DNA of 64,000 bases. Origin: Mucilaginibacter xinganensis (lineage in GTDB: Bacteria; Bacteroidota; Bacteroidia; Sphingobacteriales; Sphingobacteriaceae). The notes under the pieces were generated by a model. The model saw only the letters and a program-made list of their open reading frames with translations. It did not search any database and was not told where the DNA came from. This document shows positions 45,068-53,441 of the stretch, in pieces. Made by a program: the position numbers and the translations under genes. The stretch spans positions 1 through 64,000 of the forward strand of contig NZ_CP022743.1 of NCBI RefSeq assembly GCF_002257585.1, in the 5' to 3' direction. Position 1 is the first letter of the stretch; each line of letters opens with the position of its first letter.

Positions 45068-45757
45068 TTACAACCTGAAACCAACACCTGCACCAATTAC
45101 CCATGGGTTAATTTTTACGTTTGCAGGGATATTTTTCAAAACTGGTGCCAATTCAGGATTAGCAGCAGGTGTCAGGTTTGAAGCATCAACCGTTACATTG
45201 GTTGAAAGAAATATTTTTTTCAAATCAAGATTTAAAAACACCTTTTTAGTGATATTATAGTCTACTCCAGCCTGTGTGGCAAAAGCGAATTTGTTTTGAT
45301 AATCAATTGCCCGTACTGTAGGCCCTTTGTCAGCACTGTAAAAAAAAGTGTAGTTAACGCCTGCGCCAATATATGGCTTAACCGCACAGCCTGTTGGAAC
45401 ATGATATTGCAGGGTTAAAGTTGGCGGCAAAAGCCAAACTTTACCCAGGTTAACATCTGCAGATGAACTTGCACCAATGGCAGTTAAATTAGATCCGGTT
45501 GTATTTACTTTATGCCTGGTAGTTGCTAAGATCAGCTCAGCTGAAAAATTCTTAGCGAAAAAATAGGTAAAGTCAACTTCGGGCACAACCGTGTTTGATA
45601 TATTAACGCCTCCGCCTATAACTCCGATAGTGGCACTTTCCTGCGGTACAATTGCGATAGCCCTAAACCTGATATCCCACTCTTTTTTTTCTTGCGCAAA
45701 GGTGGTAAATACGCTCAATAATAGTAATGATGTTACAAATAGTCTTAGATTTTTCAT
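45068..45757 (-). CDS. OmpW-family outer-membrane beta-barrel protein
   Basis: A 229-residue protein with a signal peptide (MKNLRLFVTSLLLLSVFTTFA) and an eight-strand barrel pattern typical of OmpW: WDIRFRAIAIVPQ, VPEVDFTYFFAKNFSAELIL, LPPTLTLQYHVPTG, KPYIGAGVNYTFF, and a terminal PWVIGAGVGFRL ending in an aromatic-rich barrel strand. OmpW is known to be Fnr-controlled in Escherichia coli. Here a TAnnTTTG box at 45781 and an Fnr-like palindrome about 64 bases before the predicted start site suggest analogous control. Confidence 0.88.
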   Translation of the reverse strand: MKNLRLFVTSLLLLSVFTTFAQEKKEWDIRFRAIAIVPQESATIGVIGGGVNISNTVVPEVDFTYFFAKNFSAELILATTRHKVNTTGSNLTAIGASSSADVNLGKVWLLPPTLTLQYHVPTGCAVKPYIGAGVNYTFFYSADKGPTVRAIDYQNKFAFATQAGVDYNITKKVFLNLDLKKIFLSTNVTVDASNLTPAANPELAPVLKNIPANVKINPWVIGAGVGFRL

Positions 45758-45780
45758 AATATTTTGTGTTGATTACACAA

Positions 45781-45788
45781 CAAAACTA
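45781..45788 (-). promoter_or_regulatory. -7 box of the OmpW gene promoter
   Basis: TAGTTTTG on the minus strand matches TAnnTTTG exactly, 24-31 bases before the ATG. The predicted start is near 45775. No -33 box is visible, as is common for activator-dependent promoters. Confidence 0.55.
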
Positions 45789-45829
45789 AAGTGAACTTTG
45801 CCACTCGTAATGACCAAAAACAGGTTTAG

Positions 45830-45847
45830 AAATGACCCTGATCATTG
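45830..45847. promoter_or_regulatory. Candidate Crp/Fnr-type operator upstream of ompW
   Basis: AAATGAC CCTG ATCATTG matches the 7-4-7 pattern with the right arm ATCA instead of GTCA. Its centre lies about 63 bases upstream of the start predicted from the -7 box, a usual activator position. Another half-site TAATGACC is at 45808. Confidence 0.45.
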
Positions 45848-45927
45848 TTAATCTGCGCACTAAACTAAATTCTTTCACGTCTGTTTATAGCAGTTAAATA
45901 CGTCGCCCATCCCGGTTTTTCCGCAAT

Positions 45928-46101
45928 TAAATTTGGAACGTAATTCCCATTGCTCATATTTTAATCGTTACTTCCGAAAGAATTAAAAGGGTAAAAAGCC
46001 CAATAGCCGGGAACCAGCATCAAAGGACTTTTAACAAATTGTTCTGTAAATTCCATCCGCCATCAAAAAGGAGTTTTTTAAACGAAAAACTCCTTTATTG
46101 A
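45928..46101 (+). ncRNA. Candidate small RNA in the ompW-kinase gap
   Basis: The 430-base gap between divergent genes holds no ORF. It has an exact -7 box TAAATTTG (45928-45935) and, 132 bases later, a strong 12-bp hairpin AAAGGAGTTTTT / AAAAACTCCTTT (46067-46096). A terminator-like hairpin between divergent promoters has no gene to terminate, so a short RNA from about 45941 to 46100 is possible. The T tail is weak and no family is recognised. Confidence 0.3.
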
Positions 46102-46187
46102 CGATTAATTAAATAACTTGCACAACTATTATGCACCCTCTTAAATTAACCAAAACCTGAGGTAAGGTTGCGTTAGTTTTATTAACT

Positions 46188-47372
46188 ATGGAAAATGCTG
46201 CCTTGCTTAATGCGATTATTAAAAATGCAATAGATGGTATCATAACGATATCTGATAGGGGCATTATTGAGTCGATAAACCCGGCAGGCTGTAACTTATT
46301 CGGTTATCAGCCCGAAGAAGTAATCGGCGAAAATATTTCAATTCTGATGCCTGCACCCTACAAAGCAGAACATGATGGTTACCTTGATCGGTACCAACGC
46401 ACAGGAGAAGCTCATATTATAGGAACAGGCCGTGAGGTTATCGGGCTAAAAAAAAATGGCGATAAGTTTCCTTTTCGTCTGGCTGTTAGCGAGGTACAGT
46501 ATTCGGGCAGGAAAATTTATACAGGGTTTATCCACGACCTCAGCCGGCAAAAGGAAGCAGAAGAACAGCTAAAAGAATATGCCGCTCACCTGGAGGAACA
46601 GGTGGAGGAGCGCACGCAATCGCTTACTGAAACAGTGCACGCGCTACAGCAGGCAAAAGAAGAAGTTAGCCTTTCGCTGGAAAAAGAAAAAGAGCTTGGC
46701 CAGTTAAAAAGCAGGTTTGTATCAATGGCCTCGCATGAATTCAGAACGCCGTTAAGCGCAATACAACTTTCGGCATCGTTAATTGATAAGTACTCGCAGC
46801 CGTTTGAAAACGATCATATTGGCAAACATGTTGTAAAAATAAAAAATGCGGTAGGTAACCTTACCACTATTCTAAATGATTTTCTCTCGCTCGAAAAGCT
46901 GGAAGCCGGAAAAGTTGAACCTTCTTTTACAAGTTTTGACCTCGTTAAATTCTCGGAAGAAATTACCGAAGAAATGCAGATGATGGCAAAGCAAAATCAA
47001 AACATCATCTATCAGCATACCGGCATCCAAAGCATAATTAATCTTGATCAGAATTTATTAAAGAATATTATAATTAACCTTGTTGCAAACGCTATTAAAT
47101 ATTCAGGAGAAAATACTTTCATAGAATTTAATACTGAAATTGGCGATAATATTTGTATTTTGACTGTCAAGGATGACGGAATCGGGATTCCTGAAAATGA
47201 TCAGAAACACCTGTTTGAGGCATTTTTCAGGGCACACAACATTGGCAACATACCGGGCACCGGGTTAGGGCTCAACATTGTAGCCCGTTATACGATGCTG
47301 ATGAATGGGAAAATAAACTTTAAAAGCAATGTTAACCAGGGAACCTTGTTCACGCTTTCATTTCCAATATAA
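46188..47372 (+). CDS. FixL-like PAS-domain sensor histidine kinase
   Basis: A 394-residue soluble kinase: PAS domain (about 5-125), coiled linker, HisKA (SMASHEFRTPL, H183) and ATPase domain (LVANAIKYSG, DDGIGI, GTGLGLNIV). The PAS F-helix region reads AEHDGYLDRYQRTGEAHIIGTGR. H62, R68, H76 and R82 have the same spacing as FixL H200 (heme ligand), R206, H214 and R220 in Bradyrhizobium. Heme-based oxygen sensing is thus likely but not proven. No transmembrane segment. Its stop overlaps the start of the fused regulator by one base. Confidence 0.9.
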   Translation: MENAALLNAIIKNAIDGIITISDRGIIESINPAGCNLFGYQPEEVIGENISILMPAPYKAEHDGYLDRYQRTGEAHIIGTGREVIGLKKNGDKFPFRLAVSEVQYSGRKIYTGFIHDLSRQKEAEEQLKEYAAHLEEQVEERTQSLTETVHALQQAKEEVSLSLEKEKELGQLKSRFVSMASHEFRTPLSAIQLSASLIDKYSQPFENDHIGKHVVKIKNAVGNLTTILNDFLSLEKLEAGKVEPSFTSFDLVKFSEEITEEMQMMAKQNQNIIYQHTGIQSIINLDQNLLKNIIINLVANAIKYSGENTFIEFNTEIGDNICILTVKDDGIGIPENDQKHLFEAFFRAHNIGNIPGTGLGLNIVARYTMLMNGKINFKSNVNQGTLFTLSFPI

Positions 47373-48424
47373 TGAAAAAAAAAGTATTAATAATTGAAGA
47401 TAACGTCGATATCAGGGAAAATGTAGTTGAGATCCTGGATCTGGCAAATTATGAAGTTCTTGCCGCAGACAACGGCAGAACAGGCGTTGATCTGGCACTT
47501 AAAAACTTGCCCGATATTATTTTATGTGACATTATGATGCCTGAGCTTGACGGTTACGGGGTATTATACCTCCTCTTAAAAAATCCGGATACAGCGGTGA
47601 TCCCTTTTATTTTTTTAACCGCCAAAGCTGAAAAGGTTGACTTAAGAAAAGGCATGGAAATGGGTGCCGACGACTATTTAACCAAACCCTTTGACGATAT
47701 TGAGTTGTTAAGCGCTATTGAAAGCCGCTTGCGAAAAAAAGCAGATCAGCAAAATTTCTACAGCAAATCGTTGGACCAGCTGGATAACCTCATAGCTAAA
47801 AATGAAGGACTGGCTGAATTAAAAAAGATAATCAGCGAGCGTAAAATAAGGCAGTTTAAGAAAGACCAGGTTGTATATTATGAAGGAGATAGGGGCAATG
47901 GCCTTTACCTGTTACTAAGCGGGCGGATAAAAACCGTAAAAATGGCTGAAGACGGGCGCGAGTTAATGACAGGCATGTACACTCCTGAAAGCTACCTCGG
48001 CATCCAGGCCTTATTGGCTAATGAACCTTACAGTGAAACTGCGACAACGCTGGACGATAGTTCGCTTTGCCTGATTCCTAAAGACAGCATTGAGAAACTG
48101 CTAAACTTGTACCCCGATGTTGCCAAAGAGTTTATTAAAATTCTATCGAACGATATTCGCGAAAAGGAAGAGCAGTTGCTGCAGCTGGCCTATAACTCCG
48201 TTAGGAAACGGCTGGCAGATGCTATTTTGCGCCTGCATAAGCAACCCGGCCACGATGCTGACGGCTTTAAAATAACCAGGGAAGACCTGGCTTCAATGTC
48301 CGGTATGGCTACAGAAACCGTAAGCCGTACACTTTCTGACTTTAAAGATGAAGGTTTGATTGAAAAAAAGGGGAGCACCATTCATATTCTTGATCCTTCG
48401 CGTTTAAGTAAAATGAAGAATTAA
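47372..48424 (+). CDS. Response regulator fused to a Crp/Fnr transcription factor
   Basis: A 350-residue protein: receiver (E9/D10, phospho-acceptor D53 in ILCDIMMPELDG, DDYLTKPF lysine) at about 1-125, a cyclic-nucleotide-binding-type beta-barrel (about 150-260, VVYYEGDRGNGLYLLLSGRI), a long dimer helix and a winged HTH (about 280-345). The recognition helix TETVSRTLSDF has E315, S318 and R319, matching the E-S-R contacts of Fnr. There is no N-terminal Fe-S cysteine cluster, so control must come by phosphorylation. It joins the roles of FixJ and FixK in one chain. It is coupled to the FixL-like kinase. Confidence 0.93.
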   Translation: MKKKVLIIEDNVDIRENVVEILDLANYEVLAADNGRTGVDLALKNLPDIILCDIMMPELDGYGVLYLLLKNPDTAVIPFIFLTAKAEKVDLRKGMEMGADDYLTKPFDDIELLSAIESRLRKKADQQNFYSKSLDQLDNLIAKNEGLAELKKIISERKIRQFKKDQVVYYEGDRGNGLYLLLSGRIKTVKMAEDGRELMTGMYTPESYLGIQALLANEPYSETATTLDDSSLCLIPKDSIEKLLNLYPDVAKEFIKILSNDIREKEEQLLQLAYNSVRKRLADAILRLHKQPGHDADGFKITREDLASMSGMATETVSRTLSDFKDEGLIEKKGSTIHILDPSRLSKMKN

Positions 48425-48454
48425 TTTATTGCAATTACTTAGACACAGGTAATT

Positions 48455-48501
48455 AAAAGACCCTTATAAACTGACTTTGGATCGTTTTATAAAGGTCTTT
48501 T
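48455..48501. terminator. Terminator after the kinase-regulator operon
   Basis: A 16-bp stem AAAAGACCCTTATAAA / TTTATAAAGGTCTTTT with one G-U pair lies 31 bases after the regulator stop. The flanks are A- and T-rich on both sides, so it may serve both the plus-strand operon and the minus-strand ackA transcript. Confidence 0.8.
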
Positions 48502-48521
48502 CGTTATTAACACCGTGAACG

Positions 48522-48660
48522 TTATGGTTCTATAATAACCTTTATCGCTTTTTCCTGTGCCGCATTGCCAAACACCTTGTAGGCCTGCAGTATTTCGAGC
48601 AGCTTAAAATGATGGGATATTAATTTTTCAGGCTCATAGGTCGTCGCATTTGTAAGCAAT
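48522..48660 (-). pseudogene. C-terminal remnant of a zinc-type alcohol dehydrogenase
   Basis: Reading leftward from the ackA stop, an open frame encodes about 46 residues ending in a stop. They include EKLISHHFKLLEILQAY and VFGNAAQEKAIKVIIEP, the characteristic end of COG1063-type zinc alcohol dehydrogenases (HRFKLDEIMKAYDTFGNAAKEKALKVII-like). The rest of the gene (about 300 residues) is absent, replaced by the ackA 3' end. It differs from the complete dehydrogenase at 52195, so it is a relic of another gene deleted at this site. Confidence 0.75.
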
Positions 48661-49878
48661 TCATTTTCCTTGTTTATTACTGTGGCTAAGCAGTTCTACA
48701 CATTGTGTTGCTATTTCAAGTTCTTCGTTGGTGGGTACTACCAGCACCTTTACCCTGCTTTCAGTGGTACTTATTTCACGAAGAAGTGGACTCCGGAGAT
48801 TATTCTTTTGCCCGTCCAAAACAATGCCGAAAAAGTCCAGGTTACGACAAGCCAATTCCCTTGCCAGGCTATCATTTTCACCCACACCTGCGGTAAATAC
48901 AACAGCATCCAGGCCGTTCAGCGCGGCGGCGTACGAGCCAATAAATTTCTTTATACGGTAAGCATACATATCATAAGCCAGCCTGGCAGCCTCATCGCCG
49001 TCAGCAATTAATTTTTGGATATCACGCATATCAGCATGTCCGGTAAGGCCCGTCATCCCGCTTTCTTTATTTAAAATCGCATTTACGCGCTCCGCAGTGT
49101 AACCCTCCTGCTGCTCCAGGTAAAGAATTACCGATGCATCAATATTGCCGCAACGGGTTCCCATAATCAGGCCATCCAAAGGAGTTAGTCCCATGCTGGT
49201 ATCAATACATTTTCCCGCATCAACGGCTGCCATGCTACAACCATTCCCTAAGTGAATAGTGATTATTTTGGCATCCGGTTTATCCAGGTATTTTAGCGTT
49301 TTTGCGGTTACATACTTGTGACTTGTGCCATGAAACCCGTACGCCCTGATATGGTAGTCAGTATAGTAACTATTGGGGATGGCATATCTGAACGCTTTCT
49401 CAGGCATGGTTTGGTGAAAAGCCGTGTCGAACACTGCAATATGACTTGCTTTTGGAAACAATTTTTCGGCTATTTCTATCCCCTTGTAATGCCCAGGGTT
49501 ATGCAGGGGCGCCAATGAAAATAATTTTTTTATTTCTTCCTTTACCTGTGCGGTAATAATGGCCGGTTGTGAAAACTTTTCTCCGCCATGCACAACGCGG
49601 TGCCCCACCACTTCAATTTCTTCCGGGTTTTTTATCACACCAATCCCGGGTTCTGTTAAAACCTTACCTATTTCAATCATACCCGTCTCATGATCAGGAA
49701 TGTTCAACGTAAGGGTAACCGCCCTTTCCTTGTCGCCACTATAAACCTTGTGGGTAACGCTTGAATTTTGCAGGCCTATCCGTTCTACAAGCCCAGAGCA
49801 AATTGGCGCAGTGCAGGGCATTTTAAAAAGCTGATACTTTATGGAGCTGCTTCCACTGTTAATTACCAGTATATTCAT
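48661..49878 (-). CDS. ackA: Acetate kinase
   Basis: AckA makes ATP from acetyl phosphate. The 405-residue protein has the family start MNILVINSGSSSIKYQLF, then VGHRVVHGG, HIAVFDTAFHQTMP, FHGTSHKYV, THLGNGCS-like IHLGNGCSM and FTAGVGEN. It lies one base after pta in the same direction, giving the acetyl-CoA to acetate fermentation step. An alcohol dehydrogenase remnant overlaps its 3' flank. Confidence 0.97.
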   Translation of the reverse strand: MNILVINSGSSSIKYQLFKMPCTAPICSGLVERIGLQNSSVTHKVYSGDKERAVTLTLNIPDHETGMIEIGKVLTEPGIGVIKNPEEIEVVGHRVVHGGEKFSQPAIITAQVKEEIKKLFSLAPLHNPGHYKGIEIAEKLFPKASHIAVFDTAFHQTMPEKAFRYAIPNSYYTDYHIRAYGFHGTSHKYVTAKTLKYLDKPDAKIITIHLGNGCSMAAVDAGKCIDTSMGLTPLDGLIMGTRCGNIDASVILYLEQQEGYTAERVNAILNKESGMTGLTGHADMRDIQKLIADGDEAARLAYDMYAYRIKKFIGSYAAALNGLDAVVFTAGVGENDSLARELACRNLDFFGIVLDGQKNNLRSPLLREISTTESRVKVLVVPTNEELEIATQCVELLSHSNKQGK

Positions 49879-49879
49879 G

Positions 49880-52006
49880 TTATGATACTGATTTTACTTT
49901 AGCATTGGTTTGATACTCTTCCTGGCTTTGTATAGCGGTTATGATAACGGTATTAAATATATCATCAACTGTACAACCCCGGCTAAGATCGTTAACAGGC
50001 TTATTAAGGCCCTGCAAAATAGGGCCTATTGCCAATGCCCCGGTTTCACGCTGAACAGCTTTGTAGGTATTGTTGCCTGTGTTGAGATCTGGAAATATGA
50101 GCACACTGGCCTGACCTGCCACGTCAGAGCCCGGCATTTTTTGCTGCCCTATTCCCGGGTCAACTGCAGCATCATATTGTATGGGACCTTCAACTTTAAG
50201 GTCTGGGCGTTTTTCTTTTACCAGCTTTGTTGCCTGACGCACTTTTTCAACATCCTCTCCCGTGCCTGACGTTCCTGACGAATAAGAGAGCATTGCTATC
50301 CTTGGCTCAATCCCGAAGCGTTTGCTGGTATCGGCCGAAGAAATAGCAATTTCGGCTAATTGTTCGGCAGTAGGGTTGGGGTTAACGGCACAATCGCCAA
50401 AAACAGAAACCCTGTCTTCCAGGCACATAAAAAACACCGATGAAACAGTAGAAATGCCGGGCCTGGTTTTTATAAATTGCAAAGCAGGCCTTATAGTGTG
50501 TTGCGTAGTGTGGTTTGCTCCCGAAACCATACCGTCGGCGTGCCCTTTAAATACCATCATGGTGCCAAAATAGGAAACATCGGTCATTAAATCGCGGGCC
50601 ATTTCCATATTCACATTTTTATCCTTTCGCAACTCATATAAGGTTTCTACATACGTATCGTAATAGGCTGAATTGGCAGGATCAATGATCTGTACATTGC
50701 CTGAATCAAGGTTTAAACCCAGGCGTTTCATTGATGCGGCAATTTCAACCGGGTTGCCCAGTAAAATAATATGTACAATTTGCTGTGCTACCAACCGCGC
50801 GGCGGCCTTTAAAACCCTGTCATCATTACCTTCGGGCAGCACGATGTTTTTGATCTGCCGTTGTGCCCATTTGCTCAGCTGGTATTGGAACATGCGCGGC
50901 GTAATAGCGGCCGACTGGTAAGTAACTATGCTTTTCTCTAAAGCCAGCACATCCACATACTTATTAAATGTATCAATAGCCAACTGTATCTTTTTTGTGT
51001 TGCCGGGCGTTATGCGCGCCTTAATTGCAGCAATAGCTGTAATAGCCTGAAAAGTTCCCTCCTGGACAGAAAGGATAGGAACAATATTTTGCAATCCTTC
51101 AATTAAGCGAACGATTGGTTCTTCTGGCTGTGAGCCTGCCGTAAGCACAATGCCTGCCACTTTTGGATAGCTGGATGAAAGATTGGCTTGTAGCGAACCT
51201 ATGATTATATCGCCCCGGTCGCCAGGGGTCACAATCAGCACATTATCTTTTATGTAACTTAAAAAATTAGGCAGCTGCATAGCCCCGGTAACAAAATTGT
51301 CCACCTGGTTTGACAGATGCTCTTTACCAAAAAGCAGCTTTGCATCAAGGCTTTCATATATATCTTTAACTGTAGGGTTTTGAAGCCCCTTATCAGCCGG
51401 GATAACAGCCAGTAAAATATCAGCCGGTAATTGATCTGCCAACAATTGCTTTACGTCTTCTGCCTGTTCGGGTTGGATGATGTTGGCAATAATACCCAAT
51501 ACCTGTATCTCCCGGTCTTTAAAATTGCGGAGAAAATTAAGGGCAGAATGGATTACCTGTGCCGTAGTTTTATTCTCGCCCGAAACCACCAATATGGCGG
51601 GGCTGCCCAGGTTTTTTGCAATCAGCGCATTCGATTCAAATTCAAAGGCCGTCCCGTCGCCCAAAAAATCACTGCCTTCAACAACAGTGAAATCATAATT
51701 CTCTTCAATTTTTTTGAATTTGGCTATTATGGTATCTATCATTTCGCCCTGGTTGCCGTTTTCTATGTAATGCATGGCATCCTGCCGGGTAAAGGCAAAT
51801 GCGTCATCAAACTTTATAGGCAGGCCAAAGTGTTCAAGTATCGCCTGGATATGTACATCCTTTTTTTCTTCCGGGTTTGTATTTACTATAGGTTTAAAAA
51901 AACCAATTTTTTGTGCCTTACCCAATAACATGTGCACAAGGCCCAGTGCAACAAGTGATTTCCCGCTGTGCGGCTCGGCTGAGGTTACAAAAATAGTTTT
52001 AGACAT
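49880..52006 (-). CDS. pta: Phosphate acetyltransferase (long, with P-loop and DRTGG domains)
   Basis: Pta converts acetyl-CoA to acetyl phosphate. The 708-residue protein is the long form: an N-terminal CobB/BioD-like P-loop domain (TSAEPHSGKSLVALGL), a central DRTGG domain and the C-terminal phosphotransacetylase (from about 380, with IKNIVLPEGNDDRVLKAA, FLKTRPG-like FIKTRPGISTVSSVFFM and GPIQYDAAVDP). Forms with ackA the acetate branch of mixed acid metabolism. A TAnnTTTG box lies 24-31 bases before the ATG. Confidence 0.96.
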   Translation of the reverse strand: MSKTIFVTSAEPHSGKSLVALGLVHMLLGKAQKIGFFKPIVNTNPEEKKDVHIQAILEHFGLPIKFDDAFAFTRQDAMHYIENGNQGEMIDTIIAKFKKIEENYDFTVVEGSDFLGDGTAFEFESNALIAKNLGSPAILVVSGENKTTAQVIHSALNFLRNFKDREIQVLGIIANIIQPEQAEDVKQLLADQLPADILLAVIPADKGLQNPTVKDIYESLDAKLLFGKEHLSNQVDNFVTGAMQLPNFLSYIKDNVLIVTPGDRGDIIIGSLQANLSSSYPKVAGIVLTAGSQPEEPIVRLIEGLQNIVPILSVQEGTFQAITAIAAIKARITPGNTKKIQLAIDTFNKYVDVLALEKSIVTYQSAAITPRMFQYQLSKWAQRQIKNIVLPEGNDDRVLKAAARLVAQQIVHIILLGNPVEIAASMKRLGLNLDSGNVQIIDPANSAYYDTYVETLYELRKDKNVNMEMARDLMTDVSYFGTMMVFKGHADGMVSGANHTTQHTIRPALQFIKTRPGISTVSSVFFMCLEDRVSVFGDCAVNPNPTAEQLAEIAISSADTSKRFGIEPRIAMLSYSSGTSGTGEDVEKVRQATKLVKEKRPDLKVEGPIQYDAAVDPGIGQQKMPGSDVAGQASVLIFPDLNTGNNTYKAVQRETGALAIGPILQGLNKPVNDLSRGCTVDDIFNTVIITAIQSQEEYQTNAKVKSVS

Positions 52007-52029
52007 ATTTTAACGCTGGATACATAGTG

Positions 52030-52037
52030 CAAAGGTA
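52030..52037 (-). promoter_or_regulatory. -7 box of the pta-ackA promoter
   Basis: TACCTTTG on the minus strand matches TAnnTTTG exactly, 24-31 bases before the pta ATG. No Fnr-like palindrome was seen in the 188-base gap upstream. Confidence 0.5.
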
Positions 52038-52194
52038 AAAAGCTTAACTATGTTTTAGTATGCAAAGGCCTATTTTAAATTATACCGGGGCAAAGCATAG
52101 TTAAAAAAATACCCGGAAAAATTGTGATACATTTTTGTGCAATACAACCTTACCGGATATTTATGATGATAATACTTAGGATTTGACTAACTAA

Positions 52195-53229
52195 TTACGG
52201 TTTGGCTATTTCCAACACCATCCGGCCCTCTACTTTTCCTTTTTTAAGGTTATCAAGTACCGTATTTATGTCCTCTAATTTTGCAGTATGTATCGTAGCT
52301 TTTACTTTACCTTCTACAGCAAATTCAACGGCTTCCTGCAAGTCTTTTCTTGTACCCACAATTGATCCTCTTATAGTGTACCTGTTAAGTACGGTTTCAA
52401 ATATGGGCAGGTCAAAGCTACCGGGCGGCAATCCGTTCAGCGCTATTGTACCTTTTCGCCTTAATGCCGAAATCCCCTGCTTAAACGCTATAGGCGAAAC
52501 AGCAGTTACCAGCACACCGTGCATTCCCCCTGTTTCCTTTTGTAAAAATTCGCCCGGATCCTGCGTTTTGGCGTTTACTGTTAACTCAGCTCCAAGGCTT
52601 TTCGCAAGGTTTAATTTATCGTCATCCACATCAATGGCTGCTACGTGCAAGCCCATTGCTTTAGCGTATTGAACTGCCAGGTGCCCCAGGCCACCTATCC
52701 CCGAAATGGCAACCCATTCTCCGGGTTTCGCTTCAGTTTCTTTTAATCCTTTATAAACGGTTACACCTGCGCAAATGATGGGCGCTATGGCTGTAAAGTC
52801 AATACCGGGCGGCAAATGGGCAACATAGCGGGCATCGGCCACAACATATTCTGCATAACCGCCATCTACGCTATAGCCGCCGTTTTGCTGGCTTTTGCAT
52901 AAGGTTTCCCAGCCGGTAATACAAAATTCGCAACCGCCACAGGCGCTGTATAACCAGGGCACACCAACAATATCGCCCTCTTTTACATCTTTAACATCAG
53001 GGCCCAGGGCAACAACATAGCCTATCGCCTCGTGCCCCGGTATCAGCGGCATTTTGGGTTTAACCGGCCAGTCGCCATCAACCGCGTGTAAATCAGTATG
53101 GCAAACGCCGCTGGCAATTACTTTTACCAATATTTCATTTTTGCCGGGTTCTCGCACCGGCATTTCTTCAATTTGCAGTGGTTTGCCAAACTCCCTGACA
53201 ACAGCCGCTTTCATTTTTTTTGGTAGCAT
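52195..53229 (-). CDS. Zinc-dependent alcohol dehydrogenase (AdhP-like)
   Basis: A 344-residue MDR-family dehydrogenase. The catalytic zinc site has GVCHTDLHAVDGDWP and GHEAIGYV, and the structural zinc site is ACGGCEFCITGWETLC. The Rossmann motif is GIGGLGHLAVQYAKAM. It reduces acetaldehyde or oxidises alcohols with NAD(H). It is divergent from the D-lactate dehydrogenase-hemN unit; a perfect Fnr-like palindrome lies between them, about 98 bases from its ATG. Likely a fermentative enzyme at low oxygen. Confidence 0.94.
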   Translation of the reverse strand: MLPKKMKAAVVREFGKPLQIEEMPVREPGKNEILVKVIASGVCHTDLHAVDGDWPVKPKMPLIPGHEAIGYVVALGPDVKDVKEGDIVGVPWLYSACGGCEFCITGWETLCKSQQNGGYSVDGGYAEYVVADARYVAHLPPGIDFTAIAPIICAGVTVYKGLKETEAKPGEWVAISGIGGLGHLAVQYAKAMGLHVAAIDVDDDKLNLAKSLGAELTVNAKTQDPGEFLQKETGGMHGVLVTAVSPIAFKQGISALRRKGTIALNGLPPGSFDLPIFETVLNRYTIRGSIVGTRKDLQEAVEFAVEGKVKATIHTAKLEDINTVLDNLKKGKVEGRMVLEIAKP

Positions 53230-53318
53230 ATAAAAAAGTTTGAAATGCTGGATTGTTTACCCAACATTCAAAAGTCGTAGTTCGGCACCGCCGGGGGAAT
53301 GATTAGAGGTGCTGAAAA

Positions 53319-53336
53319 AAATGACCTTGGTCATTA
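53319..53336. promoter_or_regulatory. Candidate Crp/Fnr-type operator between adh and ldh-hemN
   Basis: AAATGAC CTTG GTCATTA is a near-perfect inverted repeat with the same 7-4-7 shape as the box before the VTT gene. It is the only strong palindrome in the divergent gap. Its centre is about 64 bases before a plausible adh start site and about 98 before the predicted ldh start, so it could serve both sides. Confidence 0.6.
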
Positions 53337-53392
53337 TTGTCGCCGATTCAATTACTGATTAAGGTCACTTATCTTATTGATTAATCTCATAG

Positions 53393-53420
53393 TTTGGATA
53401 GCCTTATGCCGATAGTTTTG
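53393..53420 (+). promoter_or_regulatory. Promoter of ldh-hemN
   Basis: TTTG (53393-53396), a 16-base spacer and TAGTTTTG (53413-53420) form a near-consensus Bacteroidota promoter. The predicted start is near 53426, about 16 bases before the chosen ATG. The in-frame ATG at 53394 falls inside it and is rejected as a start. Confidence 0.6.
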
Positions 53421-53441
53421 TACATTATAAAATACTATAAT

